Assembly (NCBI GenBank): GCA_002779605.1
Contig: PEWE01000033.1
Coordinates: 123,352 to 187,351, forward strand
Reading direction: 5' to 3'
Origin: Zetaproteobacteria bacterium CG06_land_8_20_14_3_00_59_53
GTDB taxonomy: Bacteria; Pseudomonadota; Zetaproteobacteria; Mariprofundales; Mariprofundaceae
Length of the DNA: 64,000 nt
Made by a program: the position numbers and the translations under genes. Below, one piece after another: positions 31,437 to 42,587 of this stretch; the stretch's first letter is position 1, and every line of letters starts with the position of its first letter. Under the pieces are notes generated by a model, which saw only the letters and a list, made by a program, of their open reading frames with translations, did not search any database and was not told where the DNA came from.

Positions 31437-31549
31437 AACCTGTAACTGCTTTACTGGCCTGCCTTTGAGCCGATTTCACCCTGTTAATAGTGATAGTGAA
31501 AATCAGTTGTCAAGCTTGCACCTGTGCCGACGACGACTATATTGCGACC

Positions 31550-32248
31550 ATGTCGAACAGCCATTCCATGACCTCAAGCACTCGTGATACCCCCACCTTC
31601 CGCCACTACAATCTGGCAGATGCGCTGATCGGACAAATCGACCATGTGCTGAACAATATCTTCCGCGAACAACCCAGCAGCCGCCCCTACCCTGCCGGAG
31701 AACATCCGGCGGATGACACAAGCGCAACATCCCTGACCGCACAGGAAAGACAATCAGCGGCCGGTCTGATGCGCGTGAACCATGCAGGCGAGGTTTCAGC
31801 ACAGGCGCTGTATCAGGGGCAAAGCCTGACCGCGCGCGACCCATTGCTGCGCGATAAGCTGAGCAATGCCTCCATCGAGGAAAGCGATCATCTGAACTGG
31901 TGCCGGTGCCGCCTGAAGGAACTGGATGCCAAACCCTCCCGACTCGACCCCTTCTGGTACATGGGCTCGTTCGCACTCGGCATGGCCGCCGGCATTGCCG
32001 GCGACCGCTGGAATCTCGGGTTTCTTGCCGAAACCGAATATCAGGTTGTGCGCCATCTTGATGACCATCTGGGTCGCCTGCCTCCGGGCGATGCACGCAG
32101 CCGCGCCATCGTGACACAGATGAAAGAGGACGAACTGGGTCATGCTCATCTTGCCGAGGATCTCGGTGCGGCCGAACTCCCGGCGCCGGTCAAAGGACTA
32201 ATGAAACTCACATCGAAAATCATGACCACTTTCGCAGCGCGGATCTGA
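31550..32248 (+). CDS. coq7: Coq7 demethoxyubiquinone hydroxylase
   Basis: QSAAGLMRVNHAGEVSAQALYQGQSLTARDPLLRDKLSNASIEESDHLNWCRCRLKELDAKPSRLDPFWYMGSFALGMAAGIAGDRWNLGFLAETEYQV diiron motifs. Confidence 0.95.
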   Translation: MSNSHSMTSSTRDTPTFRHYNLADALIGQIDHVLNNIFREQPSSRPYPAGEHPADDTSATSLTAQERQSAAGLMRVNHAGEVSAQALYQGQSLTARDPLLRDKLSNASIEESDHLNWCRCRLKELDAKPSRLDPFWYMGSFALGMAAGIAGDRWNLGFLAETEYQVVRHLDDHLGRLPPGDARSRAIVTQMKEDELGHAHLAEDLGAAELPAPVKGLMKLTSKIMTTFAARI

Positions 32249-32324
32249 TCTCCGACGATGGCACAACAGCGCATGATGCCATTAAAACATCGATCTGATT
32301 AATGATTTATAGATAGACTCTAAA

Positions 32325-34550
32325 GTGAATCATTCAATAGCCGGCAAGCGCTTCATTGAATCTCTGGCACATCGGGATTTCATCATCGCCTCCCTGATCG
32401 GTGTCCTTGCCCTGTTGCTCAGTGTACTCAACCCGGCCCCGTTGCGGCATGTCGACGGCCTGATCCTTGACTGGTATTTCAATCTCCGCGGCTCCGTGCA
32501 GCCGGCGACGCAACCGGTTGCGCTGGTCATGGTGGACGATCCATCCATCGACCGGGTCGGTCGCTGGCCCTGGCCCCGGGCTCAAATCGGCAGCCTGTTC
32601 ACCAGCCTTTCAGGGCAGTATGCACCGCGCACCGTGGTCAGCGATCTGGTTTTCCCTGAAGCAGAGCGCAACCCGTTGCAGGAATCAGCCCGCTGGCTGC
32701 AAGCGCATAACAAACCTGTTCCGGCCGAATTGAACCGCTATGTGCACGCTTCGGACGGGGATCGTGAACTGGCAGCCGCCTTAAACCGCACCCCGTCGCT
32801 GGTGCAGGGATTCTACTACTACGCCATGCTGCCCGATTCGCTCGTCAGGCAGAGCAGCGAAGCCATGCTCGGCACCGTCAATAACGCCATCCTTGAACAG
32901 GTTCGTGATACAGCCGGTGCCAATAATCACATCCTGCAGGCCGAGGGCATCAACACCAATCTGCCGATGCTGGCGCAAAGCGGCGAGGCAGCCGGCTTTC
33001 TGAATTTCTCGCCGGACCATGATGGCTCGCTGCGCATCGTGCCGCTGCTGGTGCGTTTCCACGATTTCTACCTCCCCTCCCTGTCACTTGCCGCAGCCAG
33101 TCGCTACCTGACGGGCGGTCCGCCCTCGGCGAAGATCAGCGCAGAAGGCGCAATTATTCATCTGGGGGATCATGACATCGTCACCTCGCCGCAGGGTCTG
33201 GTCTGGGTCAACTATTACGGCCCGACCGGCACAGTGCCGACCTATAGTGCCGTGGATATCCTGAGCGGCACGCTGGATAAAGAGGCTCTGCGGGACAAAC
33301 TGGTGTTTATCGGCGTCACGGCAGCGGGCAGTGGTGACGTGCGGGCCACACCGCTGGATTCACTGATGCCCGGCACCGAGGTACAGGCGCAGATCGCGCT
33401 GAATCTGATCAACAACGACCTGCTGCGCCGCCCGACGGGAGTGTACATCTTCGAGACCGGCCTGGTGCTGTTCATCTGGCTTGGATACGGACTTTTCTTC
33501 CGGCAAATCATCGAGCGTTCTCATGGACTACTGAGCATCTCCCTGCCGCCGCTCTACCTTGCAGCCGCCTATGCTGTTTTCCTGCAAGGTATCTGGCTGC
33601 AGGCAGCACTCGGCGTGATGCAACTGCTGCTCACCTTCATCCTGCTGTTTTCCGTGCATTATTCGGAGGAACTGCTCAACCGCCGCCACCTTCGCCACAC
33701 CTTCGAAAGCTTCGTGGATCCGAGCGTCGTCGATGAAGTCGCCGACAGGAAGGACGATATCGGCCTGGGCGGCGAGGAACGCGACATCAGCGTGATGTTC
33801 ATCGATCTGGCCGGCTTCACCACACTATCCGAGCGCCTTGAGCCGCAACAGATCGTGCAACACATCAATGCCTTCTTCGATGCCGCCACCCCCATCGTCT
33901 TCCAGAACAAGGGGTGCATCGACCGTCTGACCGGCGACGGTCTGGTAGCCCTGTTCGGCGCCCCGATCCGCGATGCACAACATGCTGAAAACGCCTGCCG
34001 CGCCGCCCTGCAACTGGAACAGGCCCTGCTCCCGCTGCGCGACACCTTTGAAAAACTGAACCACCCCCTGCGTGTGCGCGCCGGCATCAACAGCGGCATG
34101 ATGGTGATCGGCAACATGGGATCCACCCGCCGCATGCAATACACCTTCATGGGCGATTCCGGCAATGCGGCAGCCCGACTTGAAGCACTGAACAAGGATT
34201 ACGGCAGCCTGCATATGATCGGTGAACCCACCTACCGCATGGTGGGAAAACTGTTCGTCTGCCGCGAGCTGGATACCGTGCTGTTGCGTGGCAAGCGCGA
34301 TCCGCTGCGTGTCTATGAACTGCTTGGCGAATCCGGCGAAAGAGCTGCGAAACAACCACTGCTCGATGCCTATGCTCAAGCACTGGACATATACCGCCGA
34401 GGAGATTTTACCGCCGCTGCCGATGCCTTTGCTGCATGTGCGGAACAATTCGACGATGCCGTCTCGCGCAGCATGCAGGCACGTTGCCAGCGACTGGCAT
34501 CGAACCCGCCGCCGGACTGGTGCGGGGTCTGGAACACTACCGGCGGCTGA
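32325..34550 (+). CDS. CHASE2-domain adenylate/guanylate cyclase
   Basis: N-terminal CHASE2 (DWYFNLRGSVQPATQPVALVMVDDPSIDRVGRWPWPRAQIGSL), three TMs, class III cyclase (ISVMFIDLAGFTTLSERLEPQQIVQHINAFFDAATPIVFQNKGCIDRLTGDGLVALFGAP). Confidence 0.95.
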   Translation: MNHSIAGKRFIESLAHRDFIIASLIGVLALLLSVLNPAPLRHVDGLILDWYFNLRGSVQPATQPVALVMVDDPSIDRVGRWPWPRAQIGSLFTSLSGQYAPRTVVSDLVFPEAERNPLQESARWLQAHNKPVPAELNRYVHASDGDRELAAALNRTPSLVQGFYYYAMLPDSLVRQSSEAMLGTVNNAILEQVRDTAGANNHILQAEGINTNLPMLAQSGEAAGFLNFSPDHDGSLRIVPLLVRFHDFYLPSLSLAAASRYLTGGPPSAKISAEGAIIHLGDHDIVTSPQGLVWVNYYGPTGTVPTYSAVDILSGTLDKEALRDKLVFIGVTAAGSGDVRATPLDSLMPGTEVQAQIALNLINNDLLRRPTGVYIFETGLVLFIWLGYGLFFRQIIERSHGLLSISLPPLYLAAAYAVFLQGIWLQAALGVMQLLLTFILLFSVHYSEELLNRRHLRHTFESFVDPSVVDEVADRKDDIGLGGEERDISVMFIDLAGFTTLSERLEPQQIVQHINAFFDAATPIVFQNKGCIDRLTGDGLVALFGAPIRDAQHAENACRAALQLEQALLPLRDTFEKLNHPLRVRAGINSGMMVIGNMGSTRRMQYTFMGDSGNAAARLEALNKDYGSLHMIGEPTYRMVGKLFVCRELDTVLLRGKRDPLRVYELLGESGERAAKQPLLDAYAQALDIYRRGDFTAAADAFAACAEQFDDAVSRSMQARCQRLASNPPPDWCGVWNTTGG

Positions 34551-34620
34551 ACGCACCCAAGACTCATCGGGTGTTAAAAACGCACTAGCCTGCCGGTCCC
34601 TTTTGTGCACAATCCACCCC

Positions 34621-35811
34621 ATGAATATCAAAGGGGCAGGATGCTGCGTGCTGCTGCTATCGGGGTTACTTTCGGTTCCGCTTACCGCTTTAGCGTCAAC
34701 ATCGATGAGCAACGAACAGGCATCGGCACTGCTGGATTATCACATGGACAACAAGGTGGAGGCCGCCATGCGCGCCCGCCTGCAAGACAATCCCGAAGAC
34801 GGCAATGCCTGGCATTACCTGTCGCTGGCGCTGCGCGCGCAGGGAAAGGCAAGCCAGGCCGATGCGGCAAAGGACAATGCGGCCCGATTCGGCCTCGGGG
34901 AACGCGACTGGCACATCGATCTGCGCATGAGCGGCTTTGTGGACAGCAATGTCGTCGTCGTCCCGAACGCACTCAATCTGGCCGCCCGCGACCGCGGTGA
35001 TATCGGCGCCCGCATTCATGCAGTGATAGCCGGTACCGCCTTCGATCAGGGTTGGACACATACCGACTGGTCGCTGGCCTATGCCGATATGCTGTATCAG
35101 GATTTCAGCGCCTTCGCCCTGCGTCAGATGCAGGCCGGACTCACCCAGCATCTGGACATCGGCGATTCGGCAGGTCTGTGGATCGGGGCACACGGCGAGC
35201 AGGCTTCTCTCGGCGGCAAACGCCTGTTCGTCGGCTGGAATGCCGTCGGCGGAACTGTCTGGCAGCCGAATGACAACAACGCACTGAACCTCGATCTGTC
35301 TTTCGGTCACCGCAATTTCCTTTCCGGCTACGGCGCGTTTACCGCATGGCGGGGAAAGGCAAGCCCTTCATGGTCATGGCAGGGTGACGGACTCAAGGCC
35401 ACGCTCGGCGGCAATGCAGCCAGGGAACAAACGCACAGCGGAGAAGAGGCCTATCGCCAGATCGGCGCATCCGCCGATGCAGGCTGGCGTATCCTTGAAC
35501 ATATCGGACATGGCGACATCTGGGTGGAGAGTGGCGCCGGCTTCGACCTGCGCAATTATCAGCAGACCAACAGCCAGCCCTTTCTCATCCGTCCTCTGAA
35601 GCGGCGCGATACCCAGCTGAAATTGATCGGTTCCATCTCGTGGAAACGCAGTGTTTCGATGTGGAGCGAGAAAGCGGGCGAAACATGGAAATTCCAGGCG
35701 GGCTGGATGCGCAACCGCTCGAACATCGACAGAACAGCTGTATTTGATGTGGCACAGTCGCGCGACTGGCGCCGCTGGTGGACGGAGGCTTCGATCCAAT
35801 GGCACTACTAA
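34621..35811 (+). CDS. TPR-containing outer-membrane beta-barrel-like protein
   Basis: Signal peptide, short TPR (KVEAAMRARLQDNPEDGNAWHYLSLALRAQGKASQADAA), beta-rich remainder with aromatic C-terminus QWHY. Confidence 0.6.
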   Translation: MNIKGAGCCVLLLSGLLSVPLTALASTSMSNEQASALLDYHMDNKVEAAMRARLQDNPEDGNAWHYLSLALRAQGKASQADAAKDNAARFGLGERDWHIDLRMSGFVDSNVVVVPNALNLAARDRGDIGARIHAVIAGTAFDQGWTHTDWSLAYADMLYQDFSAFALRQMQAGLTQHLDIGDSAGLWIGAHGEQASLGGKRLFVGWNAVGGTVWQPNDNNALNLDLSFGHRNFLSGYGAFTAWRGKASPSWSWQGDGLKATLGGNAAREQTHSGEEAYRQIGASADAGWRILEHIGHGDIWVESGAGFDLRNYQQTNSQPFLIRPLKRRDTQLKLIGSISWKRSVSMWSEKAGETWKFQAGWMRNRSNIDRTAVFDVAQSRDWRRWWTEASIQWHY

Positions 35812-36545
35812 TGAATCATTTCATTCCCGGCATGCTTATCGCGCTCAGCCTCTTGTTCAGCTCACCGGCGATAGCTGGCGAACTTGCCGGACATATCGAT
35901 GCCATCATGGGCGAGGTGCATCTGACGCGAGGCGATATCGAAATTCCGGTCGCACTGCAGGCCGGTGTCGAAGTCGGCGACCATGTCAGCACCGGTAAGA
36001 CATCCCGTGTGCGCATCGTGTTCAACGATGGTTCCTCGATGCAACTCGGCCAGCATGCCGAGGCTGTGATCGATAACTATGCGACCGGAGCATCTGATGG
36101 CGCACTCGATGCGTTGATCAGCCTGATCGAAGGTCGTGGCCGGTTTATCGTTGAAAAGCTGAAAAACAAGGATGCGAAATACCGGATCCGCACACGCGCC
36201 GTGCTGATCGGGGTACGCGGCACCGATATTCTCGCACAAGCCAACAACTACATCAGTCATGTGGCGCTGGCTGAAGGTCACATCCAGCTTTCGCGTCCGG
36301 GAGCGGCTGCAGAGGTGGCCTTGAACAAGGGACAATATCTGCTGGTGGTCGGTAAATGGCCACCGGCTCCGCAAGCGATCCCCGAGCAGTGGTTGAACGA
36401 CTTCATCAACGATGTCGGCACCAGCGATGCCGGCGCACGCAAGAAGAAGGGAGGAAGCGGCAGCGGCGACATCTCCGTTCCGACCGATGCCATCCAGCAG
36501 AAGATGCTCAACCAGATGGGCAGCCCGATGGTCGTACCGCAATAG
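35811..36545 (+). CDS. FecR-domain periplasmic protein
   Basis: GHIDAIMGEVHLTRGDIEIPVALQAGVEVGDHVSTGKTSRVRIVFNDGSSMQLGQHAEAVIDNY...YRIRTRAVLIGVRGTDILAQ; exact start uncertain. Confidence 0.88.
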   Translation: MNHFIPGMLIALSLLFSSPAIAGELAGHIDAIMGEVHLTRGDIEIPVALQAGVEVGDHVSTGKTSRVRIVFNDGSSMQLGQHAEAVIDNYATGASDGALDALISLIEGRGRFIVEKLKNKDAKYRIRTRAVLIGVRGTDILAQANNYISHVALAEGHIQLSRPGAAAEVALNKGQYLLVVGKWPPAPQAIPEQWLNDFINDVGTSDAGARKKKGGSGSGDISVPTDAIQQKMLNQMGSPMVVPQ

Positions 36546-36596
36546 TGCCCGGCCGGCTTTCCGCAACTGACTTCCGGCAGCACCACCGATCGCCAA

Positions 36597-38287
36597 TGAC
36601 AGCGATCCTCAAAGGCGTATCTGCGGGGCTGCTTTGCCTGTTGCTCGCCGCCTGCTCGCAGGCCGGGCATCCGTCAGCCACAGGCCAGGCGCTGGCCAGC
36701 GGTTCGGGTACCTCCGCTTCGGCCACAACAGGCGGCACCGGTGGCGCGACCGGAAGCATCGTGGCTCTGATCGCGGGCGGCACCAATCTGACCGTCAAGT
36801 TCCCGACCATGGCCCGCCTGCAGCTGTCCATCACCGGCGCAGCAGAGCTCACCGGAGTGCCCCAGCAGGTCAACCTGCCGCTGGGCGGTCAGAGTATCCC
36901 CCTGACCCTGCCCACCGGTGTGCCGCTCACCCTGACCTTCGATGTGTTCGACGCGGCGGGCACCTATCTCGGCACCGGCACATCGATCACCACCCTGCAG
37001 ATCAATACCCGCCCGACGGTGTCGGTGAATGTGTTGCCTGTCGCCAGCGGCACCCCTTATGTTGATCCAGTCACGGGACTCACCGGTGCCGGTCCGGTAT
37101 TCGGCCTGTCGGTCAGCGTGGTCAGCGGCGCCGGCAATCAACCGGTGGCGGGCGCCATCGTTTCACTCGGTGCCTCCGGCACGGCCACGGCCACCACCAA
37201 TGCCTCCGGTATCGCCAGCTTCACCTCCTTCCCCTCGGGCACCGATGTTCACGTGTTTTCCGGCGGCAACGCCGTGTCGGTGCTGGCCTTCACCGGCACA
37301 TCGCTGTCGGTACCGATGCCCGAAACAACGGCCGTCGCCGCCGTCGTGCAGGTTAACCCGACCGCCGGTCCGCAGGTCACCGTCAACGAGCTGGTTGATG
37401 TGTACCTGACCGACGGTATGAACCTGCAATCCATCGGCGGCCTGCTGGGCGACAAGACCGCCACCTTCAGCAGCGGCACCATCACCCCGATGCGCGGCCC
37501 GGTCGCCGTCACGGCCATGGTGGAGAATCCTTCCAGCACCGAGCCGCGCCCCGATCTCGGCATCCTTTCGGGCGTGGCATTGAACGGCCATTCCAGTGTT
37601 TCGCCAGTGAATCTCACGCTTGCCGACCCCAAGGTGCAGACCCTGCTGACCACCGTCGGGCAGAGCATCACCGTCGCTGCAACCCCGGCGGGACTAACCG
37701 GCGTGCTGGCGGTCAGCAGCGATGTGTATGCCCTGCAGACCAATGGCGCATGGCAGATCACCTCGCACAAGGGCAATGCCGCTGTTCCCGCCAATCAGGT
37801 GGCCTTCACCATGTGGCCGGCAACGGCATCTTCCTATGTGCGACATGTGAAGGTCAGCGACAGCACCGTGGCAACCGCTGCCGCCTATACCGAGGAATGG
37901 CAGCGTACCAACCCGCCGCTGGGTGCAGCCAGCTTCACAGCCCCCGCCCTTGCACCGGCACCGACGGTGAACACCGCCTCGGCCACCGCCGTCAGCTGGC
38001 TGGATAACGGCGCGCCCCCCACATGGTCAGGCTACCGTGTCGATCTGAGTCAGGCGGGTCGCCTGTGGCGTATCTTCGGCTTTGCAGCGGGGACATCCGT
38101 CACCCTGCCCGCAGTGCCCGCCGCTGCGACCGCCCCGATTCAGGCCGGTGTGAACACGCAGGCGCAGGTCGCCGAATTCGTGCTCAATGCGGCATCCGGG
38201 TTCAGTGCCACCGCACCCGATCTATGGTTCCTGCCGCGCCAGCTCGACTCCCGCGCCACCTCCACTCCGCTGACTTATGTTCCATAG
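36597..38287 (+). CDS. Secreted lipoprotein of unknown function
   Basis: MTAILKGVSAGLLCLLLAACSQAGHPSATG lipobox; Ig/carboxypeptidase-like segments. Confidence 0.7.
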
Positions 38288-38389
38288 ACTGACGACATAT
38301 CAGCCCATGACGCGAAAGCTTCGGGCGTGTTAACATCGGGGCTGCCTGCATCGCAGGATGAATAAAGCGTTTCAGAGGTAAAACAAGAC

Positions 38390-39145
38390 ATGGCAGGACA
38401 CAGTAAATGGGCCAACATCCAGCATCGTAAGGGTGCGCAGGATGCCAAGCGGGCCAAGGTTTTCACACGCTACATCCGGGAAATCACCATTGCCGCACGC
38501 ATGGGCGGCGCCGATATCGAATCCAATCCGCGCCTGCGCGCCGCCGTCAGTGCAGCCAAGGGTGTGAACATGCCCAAGGACAATATCGAGCGTGCCATCT
38601 CGCGCGGAGCCGGCGGCAGCGAAGCCGATAATATCGAGGAGATCCGCTACGAGGGTTACGGGCAGGCAGGCGTGGCCATCCTGGTCGACTGCATGACCGA
38701 CAACCGCAACCGCACGGTGTCCGATGTGCGCTCCGCGTTCAGCAAGGGCGGCGGCAATATGGGCGAATCCGGCTGCGTGTCGTGGATGTTCCACCAGAAA
38801 GGACTGTTCGTCTTCGACCGCAAGGACTCCGATGAGGAAGTCCTGATGGAAACCGCGCTGGAGGCCGGTGCCGAGGATGTGCAGGACAAACCTGAAGAAG
38901 GTTGCATCGAGGTGACGTGTGCACCATCCGATTTCGCCCAGGTTCAGGATGCGCTGGAAGCGGCAAAGCTCAAGCCACAGGTGGCCGAGGTGTCGTGGAT
39001 TCCGGAAAACACCATCCAGGTCGAGGGCGAGGCCGCTGAAAAGCTGCTGGCCCTGATCGAGCGGCTTGAGGAACTCGACGATGTGCAGAATGTGTACGCC
39101 AATTTCGACATCTCCGATGCCGAGATGGAACGTCTGAGCAACTGA
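38390..39145 (+). CDS. yebC: YebC/PmpR-family regulatory protein
   Basis: [70 protein letters not shown]. Confidence 0.97.
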   Translation: MAGHSKWANIQHRKGAQDAKRAKVFTRYIREITIAARMGGADIESNPRLRAAVSAAKGVNMPKDNIERAISRGAGGSEADNIEEIRYEGYGQAGVAILVDCMTDNRNRTVSDVRSAFSKGGGNMGESGCVSWMFHQKGLFVFDRKDSDEEVLMETALEAGAEDVQDKPEEGCIEVTCAPSDFAQVQDALEAAKLKPQVAEVSWIPENTIQVEGEAAEKLLALIERLEELDDVQNVYANFDISDAEMERLSN

Positions 39146-39162
39146 GGCCGGGAACAACCCTT

Positions 39163-39681
39163 ATGCGCATCCTCGGGGTGGACCCCGGCTCACGGAAGAC
39201 AGGCTACGGCATCGTGGATGTCGAAGGCAGTCGCATCACGCATGTGACGCACGGCCTGATCACCGTGGGTGACGGCGATTTCACTGCCCGCCTCGGCATG
39301 CTGTTTTCAGAGCTGTCCTCCCTGATTGCGGCATTCAACCCGGGATGCGCGGCGCTGGAGGATGTGTTCGTGTCGCGCAATGTCTCCTCTGCCCTGAAGC
39401 TGGGGCAGGCCAGAGGCGCATTGATCGCCGCCTGCACACATGCGGGGCTTGAGGTCGCCGCCTACAGCCCGACCGCCGTGAAACAGGCCGTGGTCGGTTT
39501 CGGGCGTGCCGAGAAGGGACAGGTGCAGCACATGATCAAGATGCTGCTCAAGCCGCCCTCCCCCTTGCAGGAAGATGCCGCCGATGCACTGGGCGTGGCG
39601 ATCTGCCATGCCAACCATGCCGGAAGCAGGCAGCGACTGGCGGACTCGCTGGACAAAGAAAACCTGCGGAGGCTTGCATGA
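39163..39681 (+). CDS. ruvC: Holliday junction resolvase RuvC
   Basis: MRILGVDPGSRKTGYGIVDVEGSRITHVTHGLI...CAALEDVFVSRNVSSALKLGQARGALIAA...DAADALGVAICHAN. Confidence 0.97.
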   Translation: MRILGVDPGSRKTGYGIVDVEGSRITHVTHGLITVGDGDFTARLGMLFSELSSLIAAFNPGCAALEDVFVSRNVSSALKLGQARGALIAACTHAGLEVAAYSPTAVKQAVVGFGRAEKGQVQHMIKMLLKPPSPLQEDAADALGVAICHANHAGSRQRLADSLDKENLRRLA

Positions 39682-39711
39682 CGGGTTGCTGGGCATGACG
39701 GGGCTGCGGCT

Positions 39712-40284
39712 ATGATCGGATGGCTTGGCGGTAAGGTCCGCGAACTCGATCCTGCGGGGAGCCTGCTGCTTGAGGTCAATGGTGTCGGCTACGATGTCGC
39801 GGTCAGCATGCAGACGCTGTGCACCGTCGAGCAGGGGGCGCAGGCCGAACTCTTCATCCACACCCATGTGCGCGAGGATCAGCTGCTGCTGTTCGGCTTT
39901 GCCACACAGCGCGAACGCGCCCTGTTCCGCCAGCTGACCAATGTTTCCGGCATCGGCGCCCGCATGGGTATGAACATCCTTTCCTCGATGAGCGCGGACG
40001 ACCTGCTCGCCGCCATCGATGCCGCCGACGATGCGGCGATCGCGCGCACACCGGGCATTGGCAAAAAGACCGCACAACGCCTGATACTCGAACTGAAGGG
40101 CAAGCTGAGCGTCGATGCTTCCGGGGCGAGGTCCGCCCCCGCACATTCGGTGGCCGGCGATGTGCGCTCGGCCCTTGCCAATCTGGGTTACAAACCGGCG
40201 CAGATCGATGCCGCCATGCAGCATGTGCCCGACAACAACGATCTGGAAAGCATGTTCCGCGCCGCCATGAAAGCGCTGGGATGA
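39712..40284 (+). CDS. ruvA: Holliday junction branch migration protein RuvA
   Basis: [32 protein letters not shown]...[19 protein letters not shown]...[23 protein letters not shown]. Confidence 0.97.
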   Translation: MIGWLGGKVRELDPAGSLLLEVNGVGYDVAVSMQTLCTVEQGAQAELFIHTHVREDQLLLFGFATQRERALFRQLTNVSGIGARMGMNILSSMSADDLLAAIDAADDAAIARTPGIGKKTAQRLILELKGKLSVDASGARSAPAHSVAGDVRSALANLGYKPAQIDAAMQHVPDNNDLESMFRAAMKALG

Positions 40285-40294
40285 AGGACATCAG

Positions 40295-41350
40295 ATGACC
40301 GCGCAGGCACCGATGGACGAAAACGGGCGATTGCTGACCGCTGTGGCGCGCGGCGAGGATGGCTGGGATGCCGCCCTGCGCCCCACCAGACTGGCCGACT
40401 ACATCGGCCAGCAGAAGAACCGCGCCAACCTGTCCGTGTTCATCCAGGCGGCGAGGAACCGCGACGAATCGCTGGATCATGTGCTGCTCTACGGCCCGCC
40501 CGGGCTCGGCAAGACCACGCTGGCCAATATCATCGCTCATGAAATGGGCGTGCATATCCGTGCCACCTCGGGCCCGGTCATCGAACGCGCCGGCGATCTG
40601 GCCGCCATGCTGACCAATCTGGAAGAAGGCGATGTGCTGTTCATCGACGAAATCCACCGTTTAAGCCCGCAGGTCGAGGAAATCCTGTATCCGGCGATGG
40701 AGGATTTTCAGCTCGACATCATCATCGGTCAGGGCCCTGCCGCACGCTCGATCAAGATGGATCTGCCGCGCTTCACACTGGTGGGGGCGACCACACGCAC
40801 GGGGCTGATCACCACGCCGCTGCGCGGCCGTTTCGGCGTGGTGGCGCGTCTCGAATTCTATACACCCGAAGAGCTCGCACAGATCGTCAGCCGCTCGGCG
40901 GGACTGTTGAATATCAGGCTTGGAGACGGCGGCGCCATGGAGATCGCCCGCCGCTCGCGCGGCACACCGCGCATTGCCAACCGCCTGCTGCGCCGGGTGC
41001 GCGATTTCGCCGAGATCGAACACGATGCCGTCATCACCCGCGAGGTGGCGCATGCGGCGCTGCTCAGGCTGGATGTCGATGAGATCGGCCTCGACTACAT
41101 GGACACCAAGCTGCTCACCACGTTGATCGACAAATTCGGCGGCGGACCGGCAGGACTGGATACGCTGGCAGCCGCCATCGCCGAAGAACGCGACAGCATC
41201 GAGGATGTCATCGAGCCCTTCCTGCTGCAGCAGGGCCTGATCAACCGCACGCCGCGCGGTCGTATGGCCACAGCCCTGGCCTATGCGCATCTCAAACGCG
41301 AACTGCCGGGAGGCGGCAACGGCTCCGGCTCGCAGGGTTCGCTGCTGTGA
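40295..41350 (+). CDS. ruvB: Holliday junction branch migration ATPase RuvB
   Basis: [59 protein letters not shown]...[10 protein letters not shown]. Confidence 0.98.
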   Translation: MTAQAPMDENGRLLTAVARGEDGWDAALRPTRLADYIGQQKNRANLSVFIQAARNRDESLDHVLLYGPPGLGKTTLANIIAHEMGVHIRATSGPVIERAGDLAAMLTNLEEGDVLFIDEIHRLSPQVEEILYPAMEDFQLDIIIGQGPAARSIKMDLPRFTLVGATTRTGLITTPLRGRFGVVARLEFYTPEELAQIVSRSAGLLNIRLGDGGAMEIARRSRGTPRIANRLLRRVRDFAEIEHDAVITREVAHAALLRLDVDEIGLDYMDTKLLTTLIDKFGGGPAGLDTLAAAIAEERDSIEDVIEPFLLQQGLINRTPRGRMATALAYAHLKRELPGGGNGSGSQGSLL

Positions 41351-41796
41351 GCGATGCCATGAAGCTGCCCGGACACCGTTTTGAGCTGCGTATCTATTAT
41401 GAGGATACAGACCACGGCGGGGTGGTGTATTACGCCAATTACCTGAAGTACATGGAGCGTGCACGCACCGAGTTCATGCGCTGCCTGGGTATCGATCTGG
41501 GGCTGCTACAGCATGATGACGGCGTGCTGTTTGCAGTCACCGAGGCGCATGTGCATTATCGCCGCCCGGCGCGCTTCAACGATGCGCTCTGCGTGGTTTC
41601 CTCGCTGGGCTGCGCCAAGGGTGCGCGGCTCGGCTTTCATCAGGCCGTGCTCAGGGGAAGCGAGTTGCTGGTGGATGGCGAGATCCATCTGGCCTGTATC
41701 GATACAGAAGGGCGTGCGCGCCGTATCCCGCAGGCCGTACTGACTACATTCGCGCAGGCCGTAAAACAGCCCGCGCCGCGAGGAATGAGATCATGA
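41347..41796 (+). CDS. ybgC: Tol-Pal-associated acyl-CoA thioesterase YbgC
   Basis: [38 protein letters not shown]. Confidence 0.93.
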   Translation: MSDAMKLPGHRFELRIYYEDTDHGGVVYYANYLKYMERARTEFMRCLGIDLGLLQHDDGVLFAVTEAHVHYRRPARFNDALCVVSSLGCAKGARLGFHQAVLRGSELLVDGEIHLACIDTEGRARRIPQAVLTTFAQAVKQPAPRGMRS

Positions 41797-42575
41797 GTGC
41801 CGAAGTTAATGCCGTTCAATCCGCAGCAAGCAGCCTGTCCTCCACCACCGTGGCCTCGGACGCGATGAGCGTCGCCCACTCGGCCCTGGCCAGCGATCTG
41901 TCCATCATCTCGCTGATCATGAATGCCAGCGTGGTCGTACAGCTTGTGCTGCTGTTGTTGTTGATGCTGTCGCTGAGTTCCTGGGCCATCATCTTCAACA
42001 AGTGGCGCCTGTACAGCAAAACGCGCAACGAAGCCGAGGCCTTCTCCGCCGCCTTCTGGGGCGGCAAGGATATGGATACCGTGCTGGCAGGCATCCCGCA
42101 GCGTTATCCGAACAGTGCCCTGCCCAACATCTTTCAGGCGGGCTACCGCGAATTCATGCGCAGCCGTCGCGATGCCGTTGAAAAGCCCGGCGACAAGATC
42201 ACCGCCGGCGGGGGCCTGGAAGGCATCCGCCGCGCGCTCGACGCAGCCCTGTCGCGCGAGATGGAACGCATGGCCCGGCATCTGGCCTTTCTGGCCACGG
42301 TCGGCTCCACTTCCCCCTTCATCGGCCTGTTCGGCACAGTATGGGGCATCATGAACGCCTTCCAGAACATCGCGCTGACCAAGAACACCTCGCTGGCCGC
42401 CGTGGCACCCGGCATCGCCGAGGCGCTGGTCGCCACCGCCTTCGGTCTGCTGGCCGCCATCCCGGCCGTGGTGGCCTACAACAAGTTCACATCCGATCTC
42501 AAGCGCATGGCCGGAAACATGGAGCAGTTCAGCTCCGAATTCCTCAACATCATCTCCCGCCACATCAAGCATTAA
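41793..42575 (+). CDS. tolQ: TolQ
   Basis: SWAIIFNKWRLYSKTRNEAEAF...LATVGSTSPFIGLFGTVWGIMNAFQNIA...APGIAEALVATAFGLLAAIPAVVAYNKF. Confidence 0.95.
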   Translation: MSAEVNAVQSAASSLSSTTVASDAMSVAHSALASDLSIISLIMNASVVVQLVLLLLLMLSLSSWAIIFNKWRLYSKTRNEAEAFSAAFWGGKDMDTVLAGIPQRYPNSALPNIFQAGYREFMRSRRDAVEKPGDKITAGGGLEGIRRALDAALSREMERMARHLAFLATVGSTSPFIGLFGTVWGIMNAFQNIALTKNTSLAAVAPGIAEALVATAFGLLAAIPAVVAYNKFTSDLKRMAGNMEQFSSEFLNIISRHIKH

Positions 42576-42587
42576 GGACGAACAGCA

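Noticed and set aside
31221-31490. Chromosomal replication origin
   Set aside because: DnaA boxes and AT-rich DNA are present, but no dnaA/dnaN/parAB/gidA neighbours and no coding-strand switch; kept only as a DnaA-binding candidate.
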